From the NCBI GenBank assembly GCA_963578475.1, contig CAUZCL010000003.1:95060-159059 (forward strand): 64,000 nucleotides of DNA, in the 5' to 3' direction. Of this stretch, positions 1-11,593 are shown piece by piece. This DNA comes from SMYC01 sp963578475. Its GTDB lineage: Bacteria > Acidobacteriota > Vicinamibacteria > Marinacidobacterales > SMYC01. The notes under the pieces are model-generated. The model ran no database searches. It was not told where the DNA came from and saw only the letters and a list, made by a program, of their open reading frames with translations. The stretch's first letter is position 1, and every line of letters starts with the position of its first letter. The position numbers were made by a program, and so were the translations under genes.

Positions 1-131
1 AAGTTCCGACGGGCCCGTTCGACGACCGGGCTTGTGTAGGTTCCGTACCAACCCGCCCACTCGCACCACGCCATGTGGCGTTTTCGCAGGGCCCATAGCC
101 CTAAAGGCTCCAAGGAACTTTACCAGTCCAC
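1..131. other. Window edge, no supportable gene
   Basis: The first 131 bases lie downstream of aat on the minus strand. Short open frames cross the window edge, but none gives a recognisable protein. I see no terminator hairpin with a T-run. A gene reading off the left edge on the minus strand is possible but cannot be supported. Confidence 0.3.
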
Positions 132-815
132 TTAATCGAATTGCCACCGGCGCTGGCGTGTCGGTTGCCTGACGGCTTGGTGTAGCGCCTTGAGATACGC
201 AGGGCGCGGCCATGCAGTCGCACCGAAGCGCAGCAAGTGATCCGTGTGGATTTGGCAGTCGATAAGCGTGAGGCCCCAAACATCGAGCTGCTCGACGAGG
301 GCGGCGAAGCCGACCTTGGAGGCATCACTCGCACTCGCGAACATCGACTCTCCGAAATAGGCTGCGCCAATCGAAACGCCGTAGAGTCCTCCAACGAGCT
401 CCTTCTCTTTACTCCACACTTCGACGGAGTGCGCGAAGCCGAGCCGGTGGAGCTCACCATAGGCGTCTTTCATGTCCTCCGTGATCCACGTGCCGCCTTG
501 TCCGGCTCGCGGAACGGTGGCGCAGCCCTCCATCACTCGAGGGAAAGCTTCGTCCATCGTGAGCTCGAACCGACCGCTATTCACGGTGCGCCGGAGACTT
601 CGAGGCATGCGGAACTGGTCACTCGTGAGGACAAATCTCGGATCTGGAGAGTGCCAGAGGATCGGCTCTCCCTCCGAGTACCACGGAAAAATACCTTCGG
701 AATAGGCGCGCAAAAGCCGCGCCGGACTGAGATCGCCCCCGACCGCGAGAAGACCGTCCTCGGCTTCCTCAACCGGAGGGAAAATGATGTCGCTCCCCAG
801 CCGGTAGACGGTCAT
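132..815 (-). CDS. aat: Leucyl/phenylalanyl-tRNA-protein transferase
   Basis: Transfers Leu or Phe from aminoacyl-tRNA onto proteins with N-terminal Arg or Lys, creating a primary N-degron in the cytoplasm. The 227-residue product has the family's usual length. The N-terminal stretch with GLLAVGGDLSPARLL and the following GIFPWYSEGEPILWHSPDPR is the Aat signature, and the ITEDMKDAYGELHRLGFAHSVEVW block is also typical. It follows clpA after about 15 bases in the same direction, and clpS precedes clpA, so writer, adaptor and unfoldase of one pathway are together. The start is the first Met, MTVYRLG. Nothing looks damaged. Confidence 0.95.
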   Translation of the reverse strand: MTVYRLGSDIIFPPVEEAEDGLLAVGGDLSPARLLRAYSEGIFPWYSEGEPILWHSPDPRFVLTSDQFRMPRSLRRTVNSGRFELTMDEAFPRVMEGCATVPRAGQGGTWITEDMKDAYGELHRLGFAHSVEVWSKEKELVGGLYGVSIGAAYFGESMFASASDASKVGFAALVEQLDVWGLTLIDCQIHTDHLLRFGATAWPRPAYLKALHQAVRQPTRQRRWQFD

Positions 816-830
816 GCGCGACCCGGCCCC

Positions 831-3131
<2,301 letters not shown>

Positions 3132-3137
3132 AGTTAT

Positions 3138-3452
3138 TTATTCCGGCTCCATGCTGCAGCGGAGAGGATGCCCCGCATCGTTTGCAGTGTCATGAGTCAT
3201 GGCGACCTTCGTCTCCGCGACCTCATAAGGGTAGACGCCCGCGACACCGATGCCTCCAGTGTGAACGTTCATCATCACCCGATAGGCTTCAGCGGGTGAT
3301 TTGTTGAAAATCATCTCCAGTATATCCACAACGAAGTCCATCGCAGTGTAATCGTCATTGTGGATAAGAACTTTATAGAGCTTCGGCTTGTCGGTTTTCT
3401 GGCGCGTCTTTTCGAGAACTTCGCCTTGCCGCTTCTTGTCGGTCTCACCCAT
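3138..3452 (-). CDS. clpS: ATP-dependent Clp protease adaptor ClpS
   Basis: Adaptor that binds destabilising N-terminal residues and hands substrates to ClpA. The core YKVLIHNDDYTAMDFVVDIL, followed by VHTGGIGVAGVYPYEVAETK, carries the family's N-degron pocket (NDD and the hydrophobic face) and the ClpA-binding side. I start at the Met of MGETDKKRQ (3452), giving about 104 residues with the usual flexible N-terminal extension. A longer open frame to 3488 adds residues not typical of ClpS. It directly precedes clpA in the same direction. Confidence 0.94.
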   Translation of the reverse strand: MGETDKKRQGEVLEKTRQKTDKPKLYKVLIHNDDYTAMDFVVDILEMIFNKSPAEAYRVMMNVHTGGIGVAGVYPYEVAETKVAMTHDTANDAGHPLRCSMEPE

Positions 3453-3510
3453 CACCCTATTGTAGAGCCAGCGTAGCGGAGGCACCAACCTCGTGGCGGG
3501 AGGGGGCCCG

Positions 3511-4327
3511 CTAGCGTGTATGCGGCTGCCATCTCTCTGTCAATCCCTCGCCCATCAAGTTGAGCGTGATGGCTGTAGCGAAGATGGCAAGGCCGGGAAA
3601 CGCGGTGGTCCACCACGCGCTGCGCATGATGGGCTGGGCCTGTTGCAGCATGAGACCGAGACTCACCCGGGAGGGATCGCCACGGCCCAGATAGCTCAGA
3701 CGGGCCTCGATGAGAATCGCCTGCGCCACGAGGAGCGTGCCGCTCGCCATCGTGGGCCCGAGGGCGTTGGGGAGGATCTTGGCAAACATCAAGTTCAAAT
3801 TCCCGGCTCCAGCTGCGCGGGCAGCCTCGATATAGTCCTGAGATTTCAGCGAGAGGAACGCGGCCCGCACGACACGGGCAAGTTGTGGCCAGCTCAATAG
3901 CCCGATCGCGACCACGACGTTTCCGAGCGACGGGTCGAAAAACGCCACGAGCATCATCGCGAGAAAGAACCTGGGGATCACTTGAAACACTTCGGTGACC
4001 CGCATGAGAACGTCATCGGCAAAGCCGCCGAGAAAGCCCGCGGTGGCGCCGACGGCGATACCGGCAAGCACGGCCGCAAGCGCGGCCGTGATGCCGACAA
4101 AAGTGACACCCGGGTCCCGGAGAGCACGCGATTGAAGACGTCACGGCCGAGCTCATCAGTGCCCATGAGATGGACCGAGTCCGGCGCGGCGAGTGCGGGT
4201 CCGACGGCCACGCGCTCGCGTCGAAAGGCCGGAGGGCGCCGCCCATGGACGCAAAGAGCACGATCCCCAGAAGAAGCAACCCCGAACAGATCGGAAGTCC
4301 AGCCCTCGTGGCGGTCCGCGCCGTCAT
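3511..4327 (-). pseudogene. Peptide/nickel ABC transporter permease (DppC/OppC type), frameshifted
   Basis: Second inner-membrane permease of a dipeptide-type ABC importer. Its start codon overlaps the stop of the DppB remnant as ATGA at 4324-4327. The N-terminal membrane segment (LLLLGIVLFASM) is in one frame, the HLMGTDELGRDVFNRVLSGT signature is in a second frame, and the rest from VGITAALAAVLAGIAVGATAG is in a third. Shifts lie near 4210 and near 4110. The C-terminal part keeps the EAA-loop region (EAARAAGAGNLNLMFAKILP). It ends at 3511 in the gap before clpS. The full family length can be pieced together, but no intact product is encoded. Confidence 0.85.
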
Positions 4328-4826
4328 GAGTACACGACCCGCGGATCGATGAACGCGTAGATGACGTCCGTGACAACGTTCGCCACGATGACCGCTACCG
4401 AGATACACGTGAACAGGCCGAGCAGCAGCGGAAAATCTCGCGCGCCGATCGCTTCGTACATCAACCGGCCCAGGCCGGGCCAGGCAAACACGGTCTCGGT
4501 AAGGACGGACCCGGCCAGCATGTGGCCGACATGCAAGCCCATAACCGTTACCACCGGAAGCATCGCATTCGGAAACGCATGGCGGAAGACGACCCTGGGC
4601 TCGGACAGCCCGCGCGCACGCGCGGACTTCACGAACTCCCGACTCAACTATTCGCGCATCTTGACCGCGTGAGACGGTAGATGAGCGTGAGCTGGTACAC
4701 GCTGTAGGTGAGCGCCGGCAAGGCGAGATGATGAGCCACGTCGAGGACGCGGTCGAATCCCACGGACGTTGTGCGCAGCGAGACCATGCCCTGGATGGGA
4801 AACCATCCGAGACCGACGGCGCCTCT
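4324..4826 (-). pseudogene. Peptide ABC transporter permease (DppB type), C-terminal half, frameshifted
   Basis: Only the second half of a DppB-like permease remains. It begins at about QRGAVGLGWFPIQG (4826), where the reading merges directly with the broken end of a binding-protein gene, so the N-terminal half is deleted. The first piece runs to LIYRLTR (about 4665). After a frame change the second piece (SREFVKSARARGLSEPRVVF, then TVMGLHVGHMLAGSVLTETV and the AWPGLGRLMYEAI motif) continues to the stop at 4324. The EAA-like loop and the end sequence are typical of DppB. It overlaps dppC by ATGA, the normal arrangement in intact operons. Confidence 0.85.
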
Positions 4827-5068
4827 CTGTTCAAATGGAAGACGTAGCGAAGTCCGTCGGGCGAAACCTCCCAACTGTCAGCAAGGTCCGGTGTCGGGTT
4901 GAAATCAAAGTCGTAGCCGATGAGCCCGTTGAAGAGGTTCGACGCGATCATGACCGCTGGCAGGTCGCTCGAAAGATGCGCGGTCAAGGTGGCGGGCTCA
5001 CCTTCGAGCGCTCGCTCCCCGGAGTCCCACACGAAGTGGACACGATAGCGGCGAGCAAAAGTAGCTTT
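4826..5068 (-). pseudogene. Peptide ABC transporter substrate-binding protein (SBP_bac_5), N-terminal remnant
   Basis: About 80 residues resemble the first lobe of extracellular solute-binding protein family 5: EGEPATLTAHLSSDL, then SNLFNGLIGYDFDFNPTPDL and ADSWEVSPDGLRYVFHL. The last motif is the standard 'aesWevSpDgltytF.L' block. The open frame has no signal peptide, since the upstream end abuts the RraA-like gene. The downstream end passes without a gap into the second half of dppB in another frame. The remaining roughly 400 residues of a normal binding protein are missing. This is best explained by one deletion that removed the end of the binding-protein gene and the start of dppB. Confidence 0.8.
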
Positions 5069-5078
5069 CGAGTCCTCA

Positions 5079-5704
5079 CTAAAGTCGCCACTTCTTTGGT
5101 GCCTCCTCGAGACGCATCCCGTTCTCGAGGGCTTCGCGAATGTTTGCCTCGCGCGTGTCGACCTTCTGGGCCAGTTCGAGGATCTCCGATTCTCGCGCGC
5201 GTGGCACGACGACGACACCGTCCGCGTCACCCAGCAGCAGGTCACCGTCACTGACGCGCACGCCGCAAAGGGACACGGTAACGTTCATAGCATCACGCGC
5301 CACCCGATTCTTCCCTGTCCGTATCGATCTGCCCCGGCTGAAGACGGTATATCCAAGATCGAGGCTTCGGCTGACGTTGCGACAAACGCCGTCGAGGACC
5401 GAGCCCGCGATACCTAGCTTCACCGCGGCAAGGGTCATAATATCTCCCCAAACGGTCGCGTCGAGACGTCCTACATTGTCGAGGGTGATCACCCGCTCTG
5501 GTGGAACGTCGTCGATGTAGTCTCCCACCGTGCTACCGGACGTATCGGCGGGAAGGGTCGCATCGTAAAAGCCCACCCGCACAGCCTAAAGCTCGGGTCG
5601 AGAGCCAGTATCCCGAAGCAATGCCCGGCAATGCCGAGCCGATCCAACGTATCCCCGACGGTGCTCGTCGACATCTTCTTCAGCTGCTCGACAGTCTCAT
5701 CCAT
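5079..5704 (-). pseudogene. RraA-family aldolase/dimethylmenaquinone methyltransferase-like protein, frameshifted
   Basis: RraA-like proteins include 4-hydroxy-4-methyl-2-oxoglutarate/oxaloacetate aldolases. The N-terminal 50 residues (MDETVEQLKKMSTSTVGDTL to LCGWAFTMR) are in one frame. From about 5570 the frame changes and continues as PADTSGSTVGDYIDDVPPE, then the GRLDATVWGDIMTLAAVKLG core, GIAGSVLDGVCRNV with the Arg and Asp used in catalysis by the aldolase members, and GDLLLGDADGVVVVP. A single frame change would restore a full-length protein of about 210 residues. It sits between a class II aldolase gene and the broken peptide transporter, suggesting a former organic-acid catabolic operon. 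Confidence 0.85.
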
Positions 5705-5748
5705 CTGTCAGTCCGCGTAGTCCGGTTCTTCGCGATCGAGAAGGCGCA

Positions 5749-6429
5749 TCAAAGCAACGAAGTGCAGTCGGGCTTGCTTCCGAAGGTTATTGGGCCTCGC
5801 GTCACGACATATTTTTCGGCGACAGAGTCGGGAATCGTGCGAAGGTTCTGACTCGTCGCTTGGGCAAGGACCTGCACTTGGCAGGCTCGCTCGAGGAAAT
5901 AGAGGTCGTCGAAACCGCGTGCCATCGACTCGCCCGCGACGATCACTCCGTGATTCGCGTGGAATAAAATATCTCTTTTCCCGAGCACAGCGGCGAGACG
6001 CTCCCCTTCTTCCGCGTGATCCGCGGCGCCACTATAAGCGTCGTCATTGGCGATGCGGCCATGAAACCGCAAGGCGTTCTGACTGATCGACAAGAGCCGC
6101 CCGCCTTCGAGAACGCAAATCGTCGTCGCATGGATTTGATGGGTGTGGAGCACGCAAACGCTGTGTGGACGCGCCCGAAGGATACGCGAGTGAATGAACA
6201 GCGCTGACCGCTCGACCTCTCCTTCCCCTTCGAGCACGTTCCCATCGCCATCGACAACGAGAAGTCGGCTTGCTCGCACTTCCGACCAGTGGAGGCCGTG
6301 CGGGATCACGAGGAAGCGCTCCGATTCCCCGGGCACCCGCAGCGTAAAGTGATTCGAGATGCCTTCGTTCAGGCCGAAGCGCTCGCCTAGCCGATAGGCG
6401 GCCGCAAGCTCACGTCGCTCCGTACTCAA
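5749..6429 (-). CDS. Class II aldolase/adducin family protein
   Basis: A zinc-dependent aldolase or epimerase fold of the fuculose-1-phosphate aldolase family. The 226-residue protein shows the N-terminal GISNHFTLRVP substrate loop, the metal-binding HTHQIHAT pair of histidines, and the third histidine in HANHGVIVAGES. The substrate cannot be read from sequence. The start is a TTG whose first bases overlap the stop of the upstream sortilin-like gene (TTGA), implying translational coupling. The RraA-like gene follows. Aldolase plus RraA plus a solute transporter is a familiar arrangement for breakdown of hydroxy-acids or aromatic ring-cleavage products, but this is inference. Confidence 0.85.
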   Translation of the reverse strand: MSTERRELAAAYRLGERFGLNEGISNHFTLRVPGESERFLVIPHGLHWSEVRASRLLVVDGDGNVLEGEGEVERSALFIHSRILRARPHSVCVLHTHQIHATTICVLEGGRLLSISQNALRFHGRIANDDAYSGAADHAEEGERLAAVLGKRDILFHANHGVIVAGESMARGFDDLYFLERACQVQVLAQATSQNLRTIPDSVAEKYVVTRGPITFGSKPDCTSLL

Positions 6430-9313
6430 GGGAAGCTCTTCCGAAACGCGGGGACGTCTTCATCTATCAGCTTCCGATCTTCCTCGCGGACCTCGTCGAG
6501 GCGCTGCGTTAAAATCGCGTGTACCTCGAGCTGCTGGTCGGTGGGGCGAAGGTCGGCGCTGTCGTGACCGAGGTCGTTTCCGAGCGCGCCGAGCCTTCCG
6601 TAGAGCTTCATCGGCGCACGAAACGCGTCTTCACGCGCCCCGGTCAAGTTGACGTCGAAGAGCTTCCCTTCCACCGACACGGCATAGGTCGAAAGCTCCT
6701 CCGCATTGCTCACGATGGCGGTCATCCCCTCGCGCTCGCCGTAGCGCTCCACGAGGTCCAGGAGCTCTTTGCGCGTCCATTCGAGCTCGTCGATCATGTC
6801 GACGACCTCGTTCAACTGGTCGCGGATTTCGAGCGACAGCGCCGCTTGCGCTTCGATATCCGCTTGGATTCCCGTCGAGTGTGGGTCTTTACGCAACTCG
6901 AGCGGTACTTCTAGCGGTATTGGCGTCACATCGTCTCCCACCAGCAGACGCACGGTGTACATGCCCGGCACCGCGAGCGGACCCCGGTAGCCCGGGAAGA
7001 GATCCAGGTCCCACGTGCGTAGACGCCGCCAGCCTTCTTCGCCAAGCGGAACCCAGTCGTGCTCGGGCAGCGGCGTCCGGAGCTTCGCCTCGCGCGATTT
7101 TTCGTGGCGGAGATCCCACCAGACACGCTGAAGCCCTGCCGACCCGCTCGCTTCGAGCTCGCGAATGGTCTCGCCCGCAGCATCGACGATCTCGATCTTC
7201 ACGTCGTCGTCCACTTTGTCCACGAGGTGGTAGTGGATCGAAGCCCCGTAGGGGGGATTCTGACCGGATACCTGACTCCCGCTTTCCGTTTTGATGCCTT
7301 TGGTCGCGCGGAAGCGGTAAGCGGCCCGCGGCTCGAAGAGATGCACGTCTTTTTCGAGAAGCGACAGCTCGAGCACTCTTAGGGGCGTGAGATCGTCGAG
7401 GATGTAGAAGCCGCGGCCATAGGTCGCGACCACCAGATCCGAGAAGTGCTCTTGCACCGTCAACCAGTAGATCGGCGCGGGAGGCATGTTCGTCCGCAGC
7501 GACGTCCAGTGCTCCCCGTCATCAAGCGTGACATAAACCTGGTTGTCCGTCCCCGCATAGAGCATGCCGCGACGCTCGGGATCTTCACGCACCACGTGAA
7601 CGAAGCGGAAGACCGACTCGGGAATGCCTTCGCTGATGCGCTCGAAGCTCTCGCCGTAATCCGTCGTCTTATAGATGTAGGGCGCGAAATCGCCATCCTG
7701 GTGGTTGCTGAAAGCGATGTAGGCTGCGGCGCCGTCATAGCACGAAGGCTCTATCGCTTTGACCCAGCTCTCGACATACAAGCTCTCGATGTTCTTCGAC
7801 ACGTTCGTCCAGCTCTCGCCGCCATTTTGCAACACGTGCACTTGTCCGTCGACGCTCCCCGTCCAAATCACTCCTTGCTCGACAGGTGACTCCGCAATCG
7901 AAAAGAGAACGGAGCCGTCGAACGTATAGAGGTTGTCGATGGTGAGCCCGCCGCCAGAGTCCTCCTGACGTGTCTTGTCGTTCGTCGTCAGGTCAGGGCT
8001 GAGCTCGCGCCAGCTTTGTCCGGCATCCGTCGTGACGTGAACGTGCTGGCTTCCAACATAGACCTTCTCGTGATTATGAGGCGAGATGTGAAGTGGAAAA
8101 TTCCAGCACCACCGGTACTTCACTTCAGCAGGCGCCCAGCCGTAGGACGCTTCCGGCCATACGCGTACGTCGCGCCACTGGCCGGAGCGCCAGTCGTAGC
8201 GCTCGAGCCCGCCGTCGTAGCAGCCTGACCAGACGATGTTGTCGTCTTCCGGGTCGGGCGTGGCCCAACCACTCTCGCAGCCGGCAACGTCGTGATTATC
8301 GCCGCCGCCGCGCGGCGGGTTCTCGACGATACTCTCCCCACCATCCACCGACATGCTGAACCGCACCGACGCGATATAGATCCGATCGGCGTCGTCCGGC
8401 GAGACGGCAAAGCGAGTGTAGTAGGGCGCGCGCTCGTTGAGCGTTTGGTTGTTGCTGACGAGCTTCCACTCATCGCCACCATCCGTCGAGCGGTAGAAGC
8501 CGGGGCTCGTGTCCTCGGTCAGAACATACCAGCGATCCGGATCCGACTGCGCGATCGCGACCGCAATCTTTCCGAGGGGATGGCTCTCGCCACCGGGAAG
8601 ACCTTTGTCTTCGTCGGAAAGTTTCTCCCACGTAGTTCCGCTGTCCTTCGAACGGTAGACGCCGCTTCCCGGCCCACCGCTCACGAGACCCGACGTGTTG
8701 ATCTGCATCTGCCACATCCCCGCGAGCACGCTGCGCGGGTTGGTCGGGTCCATCGCTATGTCTGAGCACCCCATCTTCTCGTCCACGAAGAGCACTTGCT
8801 CCCACGTCGCGCCGCCATCCGTGGTGCTGTAGACGCCGCGCTCGGGCTGCGGCGCATAGAGGTGACCCGCGGCGCAGGCGACGGCGACGGCGGGATCCGT
8901 CGGGTTCACGACGAGACGGCCGATACGGCCGATTTTCTCGAGCCCAACGTGGCTCCACGTCTCGCCGGCATCGGTCGAGCGGTACATGCCGTTTCCCATC
9001 GCAAGCGCGGGGCGAATGACAAAGGTCTCGCCGGTGCCGGCCCAGACGACATTCGGATACGAAGGCGCTATGGCGATCGAGCCGAACGAAGCGACGTCGA
9101 CGTCATCGAAGATAGACGACCAGCTCGAGCCACCATCGGTCGTCTTCCATATGCCACCGGACGCGGCACGATATAGACGACAGCGTTATTCCCGGGCTCG
9201 CCGGCAATCGCGATCGTGCGGTTACCGTCAGGTCCGATATAGCGATAGGCGAGCTCCGAGAGAAGCTCGGGATCGAGGGCTTGCGCAAGGATCATCGCGA
9301 CGAGCAAGTGCAT
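6426..9313 (-). CDS. Sortilin/VPS10-like beta-propeller protein, exported; one frameshift near the N-terminus
   Basis: Large exported protein of the VPS10/BNR-repeat type often labelled glycosyl hydrolase. It has repeated Asp-box-like strings such as YRSTDAGETW, YSTTDGGATWEQV, YRSKDSGTTWEKL and YRSTDGGDEWKLV through residues 1-560 of the long frame, then an Ig-like C-terminal region. The long open frame starts at 8999, but the true start is the Met at 9313 (MHLLVAMILAQALDPEL, a short signal peptide), directly after the gltX stop. The first 48 residues end at VVYI. From about 9164 the frame changes to AASGGIWKTTDGGSSW, consistent with loss of one base. The enzymatic role of this family is not established. 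Confidence 0.85.
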
Positions 9314-10819
9314 TCATTCTTCTCCGAAAAGCGCGCGGTACTTTTTTTCGAGCGCTTTGGTTTTCTTCGCCGAGAGGCCGCCGAGAAGCTCAACCGCTTG
9401 GCGAAAGCGTACGCGCGTCAAGTCCAGCCCGAGAAGCGCCATCGAGCCGAAGAGCGGCGTCGACGCTTTCGAGCCTGTGAGGGCGACGTAAAAAGGCCGC
9501 GTCAAGTCGCGAAGCTTGATGTCCAGCTTCTCCGATAGCGAGCGAAAAACGCCCTCGATGGCCTCCTCGCTAAAGTTCGGGAGTGATTCGAAGAGCCAAA
9601 TCGCCATTTGAAGAACGCGTACCAGGTCCGCCGGCTCTTTCCCTTTCAATATCAAGTCATCCGCTTGGATAGGCACCCGATCCGCGAAGAAGAACGCGGT
9701 GAGAAAGCCCCAATCAGCGAGTGTCTCGAGGCGCGGCTGGGCAAGCGGCACAATTTTTCCGAGATAGTCGGCACCGAGGGCCCAATCCTGGAGCAACTTC
9801 AATAGCGCGGGGTCGTCATAGTCCTCACGGATGTAGCGCGCGTTCAGCCAGCGTAGCTTGTCGACATCGAAAACGGGGCCGCCTAGCGATAGCTTCTCGA
9901 TGTCGAAATTCTCGATGAACTCGGCGAGCGAAAATTTTTCTTCTCCTTCCGCACGCGTCCAACCCATCATACCCATAAAGTTCACGATGGCCTCGGGGAG
10001 AAAACCAGCACGTCGGTAATAGTTGATCGAGGTCGGGTTCTTCCTTTTCGAGAGCTTGGACTTGTTCGCGTCGTTATTCCTGAGAAGCGGCAGATGGCAA
10101 AACACCGGCGGCTCCCACCCGAAATACTCGTAGAGCTTCAAGTGTTTCGGAACGGAGTTGATCCACTCCTCACCACGAATCACGTGACTGATCTCCATTA
10201 AGTGGTCGTCGACGACGTTGGCGAGATGATACGTCGGAAAGCCGTCCGACTTCATCACGATCTGGTCGTCAATGGACGCCCAGTCTTTCCGAATGTCACC
10301 GCGAAGAACATCATGCATCACAGACTGGCCCTCGATGGGAATTTTCATCCGCACGACAAAAGGCTCATCGGAGTCGTCTCGCGCGATGTCGCGGCAGTGC
10401 CGGTCATAGCCTGGGAACAGTTTCTGGTCCCGGTGCTCGGCGCGCAACGCCTCTAGTCGTTCCTTCGTGCAATAGCACCGATAGGCATAGCCGTCCGCGA
10501 GAAGCCGATCGACGTGCTCCTTGTATATCGGCAAGCGCTCGCTCTGACGATAAGGCGCGTGCGGTCCCGAGACATCCGGCCCCTCGTCCCAGGTGAGCCC
10601 GAGCCAGCGCAGCGAGTCCAGGATCATTTGCTCGGACTCGCGCGTAGAGCGCGCTTGATCCGTATCCTCGATGCGCAAGATGAACTGCCCGTCATGTTGC
10701 CGGGCGAAAGCGTGGTTGAAGAGCGCCTGATAGGCCGTCCCGACATGCGGATCGCCTGTCGGGGACGGTGCGACACGAACACGAACCTTTGAAGCTGAAG
10801 CCGTCATAACGCCGCGCAT
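9314..10819 (-). CDS. gltX: Glutamyl-tRNA synthetase
   Basis: Class I aminoacyl-tRNA synthetase that charges tRNA-Glu. About 501 residues. The HIGH-type motif reads PSPTGDPHVGTAY near the N-terminus, and the KMSKS-type loop is KSKLSKRK. The C-terminal all-helical anticodon-binding part is complete. I place the start at 10819 because GGAGAGG (10824-10830) lies 4 bases upstream. The open frame extends to 10846, and another Met lies at 10807. The sortilin-like gene begins at the base after the stop codon. Intact and ordinary. Confidence 0.95.
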   Translation of the reverse strand: MRGVMTASASKVRVRVAPSPTGDPHVGTAYQALFNHAFARQHDGQFILRIEDTDQARSTRESEQMILDSLRWLGLTWDEGPDVSGPHAPYRQSERLPIYKEHVDRLLADGYAYRCYCTKERLEALRAEHRDQKLFPGYDRHCRDIARDDSDEPFVVRMKIPIEGQSVMHDVLRGDIRKDWASIDDQIVMKSDGFPTYHLANVVDDHLMEISHVIRGEEWINSVPKHLKLYEYFGWEPPVFCHLPLLRNNDANKSKLSKRKNPTSINYYRRAGFLPEAIVNFMGMMGWTRAEGEEKFSLAEFIENFDIEKLSLGGPVFDVDKLRWLNARYIREDYDDPALLKLLQDWALGADYLGKIVPLAQPRLETLADWGFLTAFFFADRVPIQADDLILKGKEPADLVRVLQMAIWLFESLPNFSEEAIEGVFRSLSEKLDIKLRDLTRPFYVALTGSKASTPLFGSMALLGLDLTRVRFRQAVELLGGLSAKKTKALEKKYRALFGEE

Positions 10820-11138
10820 TGTACCTCTCCGCCCGGAGATCGACACGCCGGGAGGATTTCCTGGAACTATCTATTAGCCTTATGTGGCCATTTGCTTCGG
10901 GGGGGGGTGCAGGCTCAGCACCAGATTGGTGTAAGCACCTTTAAGCCTATGCTCTCTTGTAAAACACTGTATTTACTGTATATACAGTGTACTGGCTCTG
11001 GTCAAAGTCACTTTCTTCCTGCCCCTTCGCGACAACGATGGCAGGGAGCTTGGCAAGGAGATAAGCGCCGTTGAAGACGAGTGTTTTCTACTTTTCGGCG
11101 CCTGGACACTGGCGGGATTCTTCAAGGGTGTGTGGCGC
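10820..11138. other. Intergenic region with GC drop
   Basis: About 300 bases upstream of gltX and of the small plus-strand frames. It holds a run of nine G at about 10901 and an AT-richer patch from 10940 to 10990 with a perfect palindrome. I see no RNA gene or convincing sigma-70 pair. It probably contains the gltX promoter on the minus strand. Confidence 0.4.
10975..10988. promoter_or_regulatory. 14-bp palindrome, possible operator
   Basis: ACTGTATATACAGT is a perfect inverted repeat in an AT-rich patch of a GC-rich region. A partial direct copy (CACTGTAT) lies just before it. It resembles the outer bases of a CTGT...ACAG LexA box but with a centre 4 bases shorter than the Escherichia coli site. 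It could bind a dimeric regulator of the small plus-strand genes or of gltX. Function is inferred only. Confidence 0.3.
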
Positions 11139-11378
11139 ATGGAAAGTGGGGAGCGTCAGGTAGACACGAGCGCGGCCTATATGGTGATCGTAGAAGAAAA
11201 CCCGCTCGACGAGCTCGAAGTAATCCTGAGGCGCTTCAAGGCGGGAACGACACAAGAGGCGATTTTTCTCGAGGTCGAGCACGACATCGACCTGCGTTTA
11301 CTTGGACCACCGAATCAGGAGAAGCCGACATGGAGCCGTCCAAGTGGAGTGACGCAAACGAGCGTCTCAGAGCGTTAG
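11139..11378 (+). CDS. Small hypothetical protein
   Basis: Short frame with MVIVEENPLDELEVILRRFK at its centre. That segment faintly resembles the start of ribosomal protein S21, but the basic C-terminal tail expected of S21 is absent, so I do not call it rpsU. No clear ribosome-binding site precedes either the Met at 11139 or the Met at 11181. It overlaps the next frame by 49 bases. It may be a real small gene, or a fragment. Confidence 0.3.
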   Translation: MESGERQVDTSAAYMVIVEENPLDELEVILRRFKAGTTQEAIFLEVEHDIDLRLLGPPNQEKPTWSRPSGVTQTSVSER

Positions 11379-11593
11379 CCACCCGGATGATCAAGGAGGG
11401 CGTGGATGCTCCCATATTTTCATCGCGTTTTTTTCGCCCGACGGGCGAGCTCGGCGCACTTGGAAAAACACGCGCGCAAAGAGAGCAGATCGTTCAATCT
11501 AAGCTTCATCGATGGCTGAAGGAGCGTTACGAAGAGCTTCGGCTGCGCGACGCATCCGATAATGCAAGCCAGCTTTCCGACGCGGCATCGTAG
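11330..11593 (+). CDS. Small basic hypothetical protein
   Basis: An 87-residue, charged, probably helical protein (MEPSKWSDANERLRALATRM, then KTRAQREQIVQSKLHRWLKE). AGGAG lies 8 bases before the ATG at 11330, which supports translation. No family is recognised. Its last 15 or so residues (from about 11545) are read antisense to the truncated lipoprotein gene, so the natural C-terminus may have been replaced when that gene was truncated. Confidence 0.45.
   Translation: MEPSKWSDANERLRALATRMIKEGVDAPIFSSRFFRPTGELGALGKTRAQREQIVQSKLHRWLKERYEELRLRDASDNASQLSDAAS

Noticed and set aside
10895..10915. G9 tract as a phase-variable switch
   Set aside because: It lies in non-coding DNA, not near a plausible promoter spacer or inside a gene.
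11181..11378. Ribosomal protein S21 (rpsU)
   Set aside because: Only about 20 N-terminal residues look similar. The basic RRR-EKP tail is missing in all frames.
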